Below are positions 40,144-48,156 of a stretch of DNA of 64,000 bases, in pieces; position 1 is the first letter of the stretch; every line of letters starts with the position of its first letter. Below the pieces are notes generated by a model. It was not told the DNA's origin. It was given only the letters and a program-made list of their open reading frames with translations, and did no database searches. The DNA comes from Burkholderiales bacterium. GTDB lineage: Bacteria; Pseudomonadota; Gammaproteobacteria; Burkholderiales; Burkholderiaceae_A. Made by a program: the position numbers and the translations under genes. The stretch covers positions 62,001 through 126,000 of the forward strand of contig JAIXOP010000011.1 in the NCBI GenBank assembly GCA_027486725.1, read 5' to 3'.

Positions 40144-41380
40144 TCGGTGCGCTCATCAGTGAGACGAAATGATCGAAGAGGGGAAGCAGGTCGTGGGGTC
40201 CGGGGCTGGCCTCGGGGTGCCCCTGGAAGCAAAACGCCGGCGCGGATTTGTGGGCCAGGCCCTGAATCGACCCATCAAAGAGCGACACATGCGTGACCTC
40301 GAGGCAGTCGGGCAGCCCCTCGGCGACCACCGCAAAGCCGTGGTTCTGGGCCGTGATGGCCACGCGGCCGGTGCGCAGATCCTTCACTGGGTGGTTGCCC
40401 CCGTGGTGGCCGAACTTCATTTTGTGGGTCTTGGCACCCGCCGCGAGGGCCAGAATCTGATGCCCCAGGCAGATGCCGAACAGGGGAATGCGGGCGGCCA
40501 TGGCCTGGCGGGCCACCTCGATGGCGTAGGTGCAGGGCTCGGGGTCGCCAGGGCCGTTGGAGAGAAAAATGCCCGAGGGCTGGAGGGCCATGGCCTCGGC
40601 ATACGGGGTCTTGGCGGGAACCACGGTCACGCGGCAGCCGCGATCGACCAGCAGGCGAAGGATGTTGGTTTTCACGCCAAAGTCGTAGGCCACCACATGG
40701 TGAACCGGCGAGGCGGGGGCCTGACGATGGCCCTGACCCAAGGTCCAGGTGCCCTCACGGAATTCGTAGGGGGTGGCGCAGCTCACCACCTGGGCCAGGT
40801 CAGCGCCCACCAGGCCACCAAAGCCGCGGGCAGCAGCCAGCGCGGTCTCGGCGTTGGCCATCTGGCCAGCGGCAGCCGCGTGGATGGCGCACGACTGGGC
40901 GCCACGATCGCGCAGGGTGCGGGTGATCTCTCGGGTGTCGACGCCCGAGATGGCCACCACTCCCGCGGCGGCTAGGGCCTGGGCGAGGGACTGATTGGCA
41001 CGAAAGTTGGAGACCACCGGAGGAAGGTCTCGGACGACGAGGCCCGCCGCCTGGATGCTCGACGATTCGAAGTCCTCGGCGTTGAAGCCCACATTGCCGA
41101 TGTGCGGGTAGGTGAGGGTGACCACCTGATGCTTGTAGCTCGGGTCGGTCAGGATCTCCTGATAGCCCGTGAGCGAGGTGTTGAACACCAGCTCGCCCAT
41201 GGTGGTCCCGGCCGCGCCCATGGACTGGCCCCAGAAGAGCTCACCCGAGGCCAGCGCGAGAACCGCGGAGCGCGCCTCGCCGGCGCCTGCGGCGCCCGCA
41301 GCGCGGAGGTGGTCGGAATTTTGGGCGTGCGAAGAGTTGGGCTCGGCACCGGCCAGAGCCAACAGCTGACGAAGCTGCAA
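40136..41380 (-). CDS. carA: Carbamoyl phosphate synthase small subunit
   Basis: It is 414 residues from a TTG at 41380, supported by AGGGGG at correct spacing and a TATAAT 28 bases upstream. The class I glutaminase has its nucleophile Cys304 in [11 protein letters not shown] and the partner His in [13 protein letters not shown]; the N-terminal domain has [15 protein letters not shown]. About 35 residues precede the usual family start ([12 protein letters not shown]), a longer than normal N-terminus rich in Ala and Gly. It hydrolyses glutamine and channels ammonia to CarB. Confidence 0.94.
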
Positions 41381-41407
41381 AGTGGATTCCCCCTAGAAGA
41401 CCCGCGC

Positions 41408-41413
41408 ATTATA
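41408..41413 (-). promoter_or_regulatory. Predicted -10 box of carA
   Basis: A perfect TATAAT on the minus strand is positioned for a transcript start about 20 bases before the TTG start of carA. The -35 region is poor (TCTGAC at about 16 bases), which suggests an activated or regulated promoter. Confidence 0.5.
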
Positions 41414-41483
41414 GCCGGGCCTCCCGGGGTCAGACGGCCCTCAGGCCTCGGGCCAGAGTGCCCGAGGGGCCTGCACCGGGGAA

Positions 41484-41513
41484 GTTTTGAAGGACGGTGT
41501 TTTGAAGAACGGT
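41484..41513. repeat. 15-base direct repeat, two copies
   Basis: GTTTTGAAGGACGGT is followed at once by GTTTTGAAGAACGGT, directly beyond the stop codon of the MAPEG gene. Confidence 0.8.
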
Positions 41514-41514
41514 A

Positions 41515-41901
41515 TCAAAGGGGCTTGGGGGCCGACTGGAAGAAGATCGCCACCGTCAGACCAATGCCGACAAACCAGACCAGGCTTCGGGCCGTGGCCA
41601 GATTGCCCACATAGAGGGCGATGTAGATCAGCCGTGCCGCGATGAAGGCCATGGCCAGCTGATCGAGCTGCGCACCAGCGCCACCGTTGTGATGGGCCAC
41701 CAGCATGGCGGCAGTGAATAGGGCAAAGGCCTCCCAGCTGTTGAGCTGGGCTGCGTTGGCACGAGCCTGGTAGCCCTCACGGCGGGCCAGCCACTCGCGC
41801 GGATTGCGGTTGTCGTAGCGGCCGGGTCCGGCCTTGGCAATACCGACACACACAATCGGCAGAAAGCCGGCAATGAAGAGGCACCACTGAGCAATCGACA
41901 T
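41515..41901 (-). CDS. MAPEG family membrane protein
   Basis: It is 128 residues with about four membrane spans. The KAGPGRYDNRNPREWLARREGYQARANAAQLNSWEAFALF segment is the conserved loop of bacterial MAPEG (eicosanoid/glutathione-related) proteins. Enzymatic activity is unknown. It lies between carA and recR on the same strand. Confidence 0.85.
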   Translation of the reverse strand: MSIAQWCLFIAGFLPIVCVGIAKAGPGRYDNRNPREWLARREGYQARANAAQLNSWEAFALFTAAMLVAHHNGGAGAQLDQLAMAFIAARLIYIALYVGNLATARSLVWFVGIGLTVAIFFQSAPKPL

Positions 41902-41913
41902 AAAGACTCCTGG

Positions 41914-42597
41914 CTATGGTTGTTTTAAAGAGAGTGGTTTCGGAGGCAGCGGGGGAGACTCTGGCGAGGGCGACAGCGGACGCCGCTCGCGCAGTGCCTG
42001 GGCAATGGTACCGAGATCGACATACTCCAGCTCGCCCCCCGCGGGAACTCCCCGAGCCAGGCGCGCGATGCGCAGGGGCGGCGACAACCCCTGCCCCTGA
42101 AGCAGGGTCTCGAGCGCATGGGCCGTGGCCTCACCCTCGGGCGTGAAGTTGGTGGCGATGATGACTTCCTCCAGCCCCGGCCGGCGGGCCTGCTCGAGGA
42201 ACTGGGGCAACGGCAGTTGGGAAGGCCCAACGCCATCGAGCGGAGAGAGCCGCCCCATCAGCACAAAGTAGCGGCCTTGAAAGGAGCCGGTCTGCTCCAG
42301 CATCAGCATGTCGGTGGGCGTCTCCACCACACAGAGCTGCGCCTCCGACCTGCCCCCATCGAGGCAGAGGCCGCAGATTGGCTCTTCAGAAAAGGTGTTG
42401 CAGCGGGCGCAGTGGCCAATGCGGTGGAGTGCGCCCAGCAGCGACTGGCCGAGCCGCTCGGCGGCTGGGCGATCCGACTGCAGCAGATGGGTGGCCATGC
42501 GTTGCGCCGTCTTGGGGCCAACACCCGGGAGTGCCTGCAGGGCATCCACCAGGGCCGCCAAAGAGGCGGGCATCGCCGACGGCGCGGTCTTGGCCAC
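41914..42597 (-). CDS. recR: Recombination mediator RecR
   Basis: It is 227 residues from a GTG at 42597 with AAGG upstream (an ATG at 42573 is the alternative). Helix-hairpin-helix [18 protein letters not shown], the zinc finger [16 protein letters not shown], and the Toprim domain with [16 protein letters not shown] and [12 protein letters not shown] are present. The C-terminus has an extra Pro/Ser-rich tail of about 20 residues. It loads RecA in the RecFOR pathway. It sits in the common dnaX-ybaB-recR order. Confidence 0.95.
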   Translation of the reverse strand: MAKTAPSAMPASLAALVDALQALPGVGPKTAQRMATHLLQSDRPAAERLGQSLLGALHRIGHCARCNTFSEEPICGLCLDGGRSEAQLCVVETPTDMLMLEQTGSFQGRYFVLMGRLSPLDGVGPSQLPLPQFLEQARRPGLEEVIIATNFTPEGEATAHALETLLQGQGLSPPLRIARLARGVPAGGELEYVDLGTIAQALRERRPLSPSPESPPLPPKPLSLKQP

Positions 42598-42611
42598 GGG
42601 CCTTGCGCTGC

Positions 42612-42947
42612 TCAGAACTTCATTCCGGGGGGCAGCGGCATGCCGGCCGTCACCGACGACATGCGCTGCTGGCTGGCGGCATCGATCTGGCTGTGCGCGC
42701 CATTGAGGGCCGAGGTCAGCAGGTCTTGCAGCGTCTCGACATCGTCGGGCTCGGCCGAGCCGAGCAGGCTGGGTGCCACGCGAATCGAGACCACGTGGTG
42801 CTTGCCATTGACCTGCACCGAAACGAGCCCCGAGCCGGCCTCCTGGGTCACCACCATTTGGGCGACCTCGTCCTGTGCCGCCTTGATTTTGTCCTGCATG
42901 GCCTGCGCCTGCCGCATGAGGCCTGCGAGTTGTCCTTTGAGCATCAC
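42612..42947 (-). CDS. ybaB: YbaB/EbfC nucleoid-associated protein
   Basis: It is 111 residues, starting [29 protein letters not shown] and continuing with [20 protein letters not shown], the family signature. It is a small dimeric DNA-binding protein. Its ATG overlaps the dnaX stop by 4 bases. Confidence 0.95.
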   Translation of the reverse strand: MMLKGQLAGLMRQAQAMQDKIKAAQDEVAQMVVTQEAGSGLVSVQVNGKHHVVSIRVAPSLLGSAEPDDVETLQDLLTSALNGAHSQIDAASQQRMSSVTAGMPLPPGMKF

Positions 42948-44581
42948 GAATCTCCGTGGGAGGGTTTGGCCCCGGCATTGGGGCGGATGGAATCGGGCAG
43001 GATCTTGCCCTGAAAATCGTGCAGCAAGGCCTGAACCACCGGCGAGGCCGAAATGGCCGCCTGGGCCTCGGCAAGCTCCTTGGCCGACTGGGCATCGCGG
43101 CGGGCCAGCACGGTGTCGGCGGGGACCTCGGCCGCGCCGACCCGGACCTCAACGCTCACCGCGCAGGCCAGGGCCTCGCTCAAGACCTCGGCCAGCCGGA
43201 GCCGGGCGCGGCTGTCGGCCAGGCTCGCGCTGGCCACCGACAAGCGCACGGGCTGTCCTGCCGCCTCGGGCCATGCCTCGAGCGTGGACTGCACCGCGAG
43301 TTGTCGGGTCAGCCCCACCACCGGCAGCGAGGCCGCCAGAACTGGCCAGCCGCCGGGGGGCAATGGGGGTGGAACCGCGCCCTCGGCCCGCACCACCGCC
43401 TGAACCGGCGCCGGTGCCAGCAGGGGGGCCGTGGCCCGAGGCGACATCGGGGCTGGGGTGCGGCCCGCCATGGCGTCGGGCCGGAAAGCGAGCAGCCGAA
43501 GAATGGTGGCGCGCAGACCGGTGGTCTCGTCGGGGGCCAGGCCCAGATCGCGCCGCCCCAGGATGAGAATTTGGTAGAAGAGCTGAAGGCCCTCGGGCTT
43601 CATCGATTGGGCGAGATCCACCCAGGGCTCGGACGACTCCCCCAGAACCTGACCCACCGAGATGTCGTGCACCAGTCGGGCCAGGCCCTCCAGGATGCTC
43701 TCGGCCAGCGCACCCTCGGCCACCAGAGCCTCGGCGGCAGCCAGGGCCTGGGCGGCATCGCCCGCCGTCACCCGCCGAAGCAGCTCCAGAAGCGCCTCGC
43801 TGCCGACCCGGCCCAGCATCGAGCGCACGGTCGCGCCGTCGACGCGTCCGCCACCCACAGCGATGGCCTGATCGGTGAGCGAGAGAGCATCGCGCACACT
43901 GCCCTGCCCCGCCTGAGCAAGAAGGCGAATGGCCTCGGGCTCGTGGCCAATGCCCTCGGCCTCGAGCACTCGAACGAGGTGCTGCTCGAGCACCTCGGGC
44001 CGCACATTGCGCAAGGAAAACTGCAGGCAGCGCGAGAGCACGGTGACCGGGATCTTTTGTGGGTCGGTGGTGGCCAAGACGAAGATCACCCGGGGGGGCG
44101 GCTCCTCCAGGGTCTTGAGCATCGCATTGAAGGCATGGCCGCTCAGCATGTGGACTTCATCCACCACAAAGACCTTGGTGCGGCCGGCCGACGGGGCAAA
44201 TCGGGACTGCTCCAGCAGCTGCTGAATTTCACCAACGCCGCGGTTGGATGCGGCATCGAGTTCGAGGTAATCCACAAACCGGCCGGAATCAATGCCCACG
44301 CAGGCGCTGCATTGGCCACACGGCTCCGAGCCCACACCGACCTCGCAGTTGAGGGCCTTGGCCAGGATGCGGGCCAGGGTGGTTTTTCCCACCCCGCGCG
44401 AGCCGGTGAGGAGGTATGCGTGGTGGAGCCTGCCCTGGGAGAGCCCGTGCTGGAGTGCCGCGACCACCACTTCTTGGCCGATGACCGACTCAAAGCGCCG
44501 GGGCCGGTACTTGCGCGCCAGCACAGCGGGGGCGGTGTTGCCGCCCGCGGCAGCGTTGGAGTCGGGGAAAAGGCTATCCAA
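42944..44581 (-). CDS. dnaX: DNA polymerase III subunit gamma/tau
   Basis: It is 545 residues from a TTG at 44581 (start uncertain; a GTG at 44680 would begin inside the SRP RNA gene). [18 protein letters not shown], Walker [12 protein letters not shown], zinc-binding CGQCSAC, Walker [11 protein letters not shown] and sensor LSRCLQF are the clamp-loader features, followed by the collar and an Ala/Pro-rich linker. I found no AAAAAAG-type slippery site, so a separate gamma form by frameshifting is not evident. It comes before ybaB and recR. Confidence 0.93.
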   Translation of the reverse strand: MDSLFPDSNAAAGGNTAPAVLARKYRPRRFESVIGQEVVVAALQHGLSQGRLHHAYLLTGSRGVGKTTLARILAKALNCEVGVGSEPCGQCSACVGIDSGRFVDYLELDAASNRGVGEIQQLLEQSRFAPSAGRTKVFVVDEVHMLSGHAFNAMLKTLEEPPPRVIFVLATTDPQKIPVTVLSRCLQFSLRNVRPEVLEQHLVRVLEAEGIGHEPEAIRLLAQAGQGSVRDALSLTDQAIAVGGGRVDGATVRSMLGRVGSEALLELLRRVTAGDAAQALAAAEALVAEGALAESILEGLARLVHDISVGQVLGESSEPWVDLAQSMKPEGLQLFYQILILGRRDLGLAPDETTGLRATILRLLAFRPDAMAGRTPAPMSPRATAPLLAPAPVQAVVRAEGAVPPPLPPGGWPVLAASLPVVGLTRQLAVQSTLEAWPEAAGQPVRLSVASASLADSRARLRLAEVLSEALACAVSVEVRVGAAEVPADTVLARRDAQSAKELAEAQAAISASPVVQALLHDFQGKILPDSIRPNAGAKPSHGDS

Positions 44582-44659
44582 GTGGGGAGTCCAGCGTGAG
44601 GTGTCGAGCGGCGGGTTCAGCGTTGACGTCCAGCGGCGTTGCCTGGGCAGACCGGAGGG

Positions 44660-44757
44660 GGCGAGCCGTTCCCCCGGCACTTGAAAGTGGCTGCTGGGGC
44701 TGCTTCGTTCCCGACCTGACCCGGTTGACAGTCTTCCAATGCGGGGCGACCCGCCCG
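44660..44757 (-). ncRNA. ffs: Signal recognition particle 4.5S RNA
   Basis: The minus strand contains the universally conserved apical sequence GGGTCAGGTCGGGAACGAAG followed by CAGCCC, flanked by complementary GC-rich arms (GGGCGGGTCGCC... and ...CGGCTCGCCC) forming one long hairpin of about 98 bases. This is the Ffh-binding SRP RNA. Ends are approximate. It lies just upstream of dnaX, as in several other bacteria. Confidence 0.88.
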
Positions 44758-44767
44758 AGCCCGAAGT

Positions 44768-45418
44768 CTACCCCCGATTGATGGCAAGGCTGAGCACGAA
44801 CTCCTCGGCTCGGGAGTCCGACTGGCGAAGAACCTCGCCCGAGGCCAGGAGCAGAAAACCCTCGGGCAGGGTCGATGGCGCTCCGGCGAGCATCTGCCGG
44901 TATTGCCAGAGCTGCGCGCCGTAGGTCTCCCACTGCGGTCGGTCGGCCTGCCATTTGTAGTCGATGACCCGACGAACCTCGCCCGAGGCCGGCTCGCGCA
45001 GCAGCAGATCTGGCCTGCGCTGTCGAAGCAGGCCTTCGCCATCGATGTCGGCGAGAAATCCCACCTCCACCTCCCGCACGAGCAGGCCTGCGGCGCTCTT
45101 GGACGCCGCCGCAGTGGTTGATGACGCATCGGCCAGCCCGAGGAGCTGTCGATGCGGGGGCGACCGGAGAATATCCAGGACCGAGGCCACGACCTCGGCC
45201 TGCACGACGCCCGGTAGGCCCATGGGCGCCAGCAGGCGTTGGACCCAGGGGCTGCGGCAGACCCGGTCCACCGAATCATCGCTGCCCGAATCGGGAGCGG
45301 GCCGGCCATCGAGCCAGACCAGAAGTGGCGTCGGCACCTCCAGCAGCCGGTGAAAGGCCATCCCACGCCGCTGCGGCAGGGTGTTGGTGGGGGTTGATGC
45401 TGTGAAGACCCCGGTCAT
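44768..45418 (-). CDS. Stand-alone PD-(D/E)XK nuclease, AddA nuclease-domain equivalent
   Basis: It is 216 residues from an ATG at 45418 that overlaps the helicase stop (ATGA). It carries the RecB-type nuclease set: GMAFHRLLE (His23, Glu27), RPDLLLRE (Asp137), VIDYKW (Asp153, Lys155) and AQLWQYRQML. In canonical AddA this domain is fused to the helicase C-terminus. Here it is a separate but apparently coupled gene with all catalytic residues kept. Together the two proteins (913 + 216) are about AddA length. Confidence 0.85.
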   Translation of the reverse strand: MTGVFTASTPTNTLPQRRGMAFHRLLEVPTPLLVWLDGRPAPDSGSDDSVDRVCRSPWVQRLLAPMGLPGVVQAEVVASVLDILRSPPHRQLLGLADASSTTAAASKSAAGLLVREVEVGFLADIDGEGLLRQRRPDLLLREPASGEVRRVIDYKWQADRPQWETYGAQLWQYRQMLAGAPSTLPEGFLLLASGEVLRQSDSRAEEFVLSLAINRG

Positions 45419-48156
45419 CGAACGGCCACCTCTGCAGAAGCGGGCCACGGCCGCACCTCACTCTGGGCGAGGGCCCAGAGGGCGGCCAGTCCACTGGGAC
45501 CGGCCTGCGCATCGCCGAGGTGTTGGAGGGCCGCAGCCTTGGGCGGCGCCAATCCCGAGAGCAACACCATCGACTGCGCCCGCGTCATCGCGACATAGGC
45601 GAGATGGAAATCCTCCTGCACCCGATGCTGGCGGAGGGCGCGCCAGCGCTCGAGCAGCCCACCCAGCGCGGGGGGCTCCGAACGGCTTCCCAGGCGCAGG
45701 CCCGCCAGATGGGCATGGCCATCCGCCCAGTCCTCAAACAGCTGAAGGCCCGACTCGGCACGACGCCGCGAGTCCATGCCCGCCAGGATGACCACCGGCG
45801 ACTCCAGGCCCTTGGCCGCGTGCACCGACTGGATCTGAACCGCATCGAGGGTCTCGGGCAGAACACCCGGCCCGCCCGTGGCCTCGCCGCCGGCCAGGAG
45901 CCTCTCCTCCATGTCCTGAAGGCAGGGCAGCAGGCCCGGAAGTCGGCCGGCCTCGCTCTGCAAGGCAAAAACCAGCAGCGCCTGCAGGTTGGCCAGAGTC
46001 TGGGCGGGCGGCTGCGGGGCATAGCCCAGGGCCCAGCGCTCCGGGCCCGAGCAACGCAGGATGTCACTCAGTGCCTCGGCTGCCGGAAGGACCGGCAGAA
46101 TGGGCCTGAGCAGGCTCGCCCACTCGGAGAGCTGTTGGGCGGCATTCTCGCCAGGCAGCCAACATCCTGCCGCCGCCAGGCGATGCTCGATGGGCTCCAG
46201 CCCCTCGACGGCGAGGGCCCGAGCCAAGGACAGAAAATCCATCACCTCGGGCGAGGCCAAAAGACCCGACGCCCGGCTCGTGATGAAGGGAATGCCCGCC
46301 TCGGCCAGGCCGGCCTCGTAGGCGGGAAGCTGGGTCTTCACCGGCAGCAGGATGCGAATGTCTCGGTATGCGATCGCTCCGGCGCCATCGCCCACCAGCT
46401 GCACAATCGCCGCAGCGATTCGGCGCCCCTCGGCCAGCGCCGCCGGGGGCGCAGAGTCCTCGTCATCGTCGGCGGAATCATCTGCACCGGAGGCGTGGGG
46501 TGCTCCCCGCGCCTCGGGGAGATCGCTGACTGAGGCCTCCGGTGCGGGCAGCCGCCAGGTGCCGTGGAGTTCCAGGGGCACCGTGCTCTGCGCCTTGGGC
46601 TGCGAGGCATGGGGTCGCAGGACCTCGCCACCGGGAATCCGGGGGCAGAGGCGGTTGAGATCGTCGACCACGGCCGGGCCACAGCGTCGGGTCGTGTCGG
46701 TGGCCTGAAGCACCGCGTTGTAGTGCGCGACCAGCCAATTGCTGGCAGAGCGGAACATGGCAAGCTGGGCCCCGCGAAAGCCGTAGATCGACTGCTTGGG
46801 GTCGCCCACCAGAAAGACCGCCGGATGGTTCGCCTGGGGAATGCTCTGGCCGGTGTAGGCCTCGAGCCAGGTTCGGATCGTGGTCCACTGTGCCGGGCTG
46901 GTGTCTTGAAACTCATCGAGCAGAATCTGCTGATACCGGAGGTCGAGCCGCGACAGCGGATGCGCACTGCCCTCGCCCTGCACCAAGGACAGCGCAGCCG
47001 CCTCAATGCCGGCGTGGTCGGTTTCATTGGTAGCGGCCTCATCATCGAGCTGAACCCGCTCCCAGAGGTGGGCGAGATCGGCGGCCAGACGCGTGCGCAA
47101 GCCATGTCGAGCCTCCCACTGGTGGGCCTCGGCCGCCAGCAGGGCCTCGCCCAGCCGGCCGAGCACCTCCGAGAGGCCCGAGGCCTGAAGTGCCGCCTGG
47201 AAGGCCTTGTCGCCCAGCTTCTTGCGCAAGGCGCGGTGGGGCGGCTGATCGAGGTCGAAGAGTTCGGGAACACTCTTGGTGCAGAAGCATTGAATCCAGG
47301 CCGCCCAGAGGGCATCGATCTCACCGGGATGGTCGCGCCAGGCCTGGCAGGCGGCATAGAGGGGCTGCGCCGTGGACGAGGCCTTGGACTGAGGCATGGC
47401 CGCCGGCAGGCCCTGCGCAAGCTGCTCGATGTCGGCGCGATGCTGCTCAAAAAAGCCCGCCCGATGGGCCTGCCGCCAGACAATGTAGCCATCGGCAGTG
47501 GATGCCTCGGGGGCCATGTTGTCGATCGGAGGCCACAGCGGTCCCGCCCGAAGGCTGCGCTGCGAGCGGCGCGCGGCCATCGCATGCAACAGACCCATGG
47601 CGGCGGTTTCTCCCTCGAGGGCAATGAGCTGGGCCAAGGCCGAGCCGCGTCGCCCCAACGATCTGCGCAAGACCTCATCGATCTGCCGGCGGCGCTGCTG
47701 CCAGGGCCGGGGCGCGAGTGCCAATGACTTGAGCCCCGCCAGAGGCAATGGACTCGATCGGAGAAGCCGCTGGTTCCACGCATCGAAGGTGGTGATGGTG
47801 GGCGCATGCTCCGCCGCCAAGAATCGCTCGTAGACCTCCGAGGCCTGGCCCGCCAGACGGTGGGCCTCTTCCTCGGTGAGCCCCATAGCGCGCAACGACG
47901 ACTCGGCCTCGGCCTCGCCCAAATCGGCGAGTTCCCGCAGGCGAGCGCTGACCCGCTGGGCCATCTCTGCGGCTGCCTTGCGCGTGAAGGTCAGGGCCAA
48001 GATCGCCTGAGGTGGGATGCCCTCCAAGAGGCAACGCAGGATGCGCGCACTCAGCAGCCAGGTCTTGCCACTGCCCGCGCAGGCCTCGACCACCACGCTG
48101 CGGCGCGGGTCGGTGGCAACCCGAACATCCAGGGCCGATGCGTTCACGGGCGTCAT
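45415..48156 (-). CDS. UvrD/AddA-type helicase lacking its nuclease domain
   Basis: It is 913 residues. Superfamily 1A helicase motifs: I ACAGSGKTWLLS, Ia ALTFTRKAAAEM, II QILLDEFQDTS, III VGDPKQSIYGFRGAQ, V VQIQSVHAAKGLESPVVIL, VI VAYVAMTRAQ. This matches the AddA/RecB helicase core but ends after motif VI, where the nuclease domain would begin; the next gene supplies it. It overlaps the AddB-like gene start to stop by 4 bases. It probably unwinds double-strand break ends. Confidence 0.9.
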   Translation of the reverse strand: MTPVNASALDVRVATDPRRSVVVEACAGSGKTWLLSARILRCLLEGIPPQAILALTFTRKAAAEMAQRVSARLRELADLGEAEAESSLRAMGLTEEEAHRLAGQASEVYERFLAAEHAPTITTFDAWNQRLLRSSPLPLAGLKSLALAPRPWQQRRRQIDEVLRRSLGRRGSALAQLIALEGETAAMGLLHAMAARRSQRSLRAGPLWPPIDNMAPEASTADGYIVWRQAHRAGFFEQHRADIEQLAQGLPAAMPQSKASSTAQPLYAACQAWRDHPGEIDALWAAWIQCFCTKSVPELFDLDQPPHRALRKKLGDKAFQAALQASGLSEVLGRLGEALLAAEAHQWEARHGLRTRLAADLAHLWERVQLDDEAATNETDHAGIEAAALSLVQGEGSAHPLSRLDLRYQQILLDEFQDTSPAQWTTIRTWLEAYTGQSIPQANHPAVFLVGDPKQSIYGFRGAQLAMFRSASNWLVAHYNAVLQATDTTRRCGPAVVDDLNRLCPRIPGGEVLRPHASQPKAQSTVPLELHGTWRLPAPEASVSDLPEARGAPHASGADDSADDDEDSAPPAALAEGRRIAAAIVQLVGDGAGAIAYRDIRILLPVKTQLPAYEAGLAEAGIPFITSRASGLLASPEVMDFLSLARALAVEGLEPIEHRLAAAGCWLPGENAAQQLSEWASLLRPILPVLPAAEALSDILRCSGPERWALGYAPQPPAQTLANLQALLVFALQSEAGRLPGLLPCLQDMEERLLAGGEATGGPGVLPETLDAVQIQSVHAAKGLESPVVILAGMDSRRRAESGLQLFEDWADGHAHLAGLRLGSRSEPPALGGLLERWRALRQHRVQEDFHLAYVAMTRAQSMVLLSGLAPPKAAALQHLGDAQAGPSGLAALWALAQSEVRPWPASAEVAVR

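Noticed and set aside
42944-44680. Programmed frameshift in dnaX
   Set aside because: No run of A residues resembling the known slippery site was found in the linker region.
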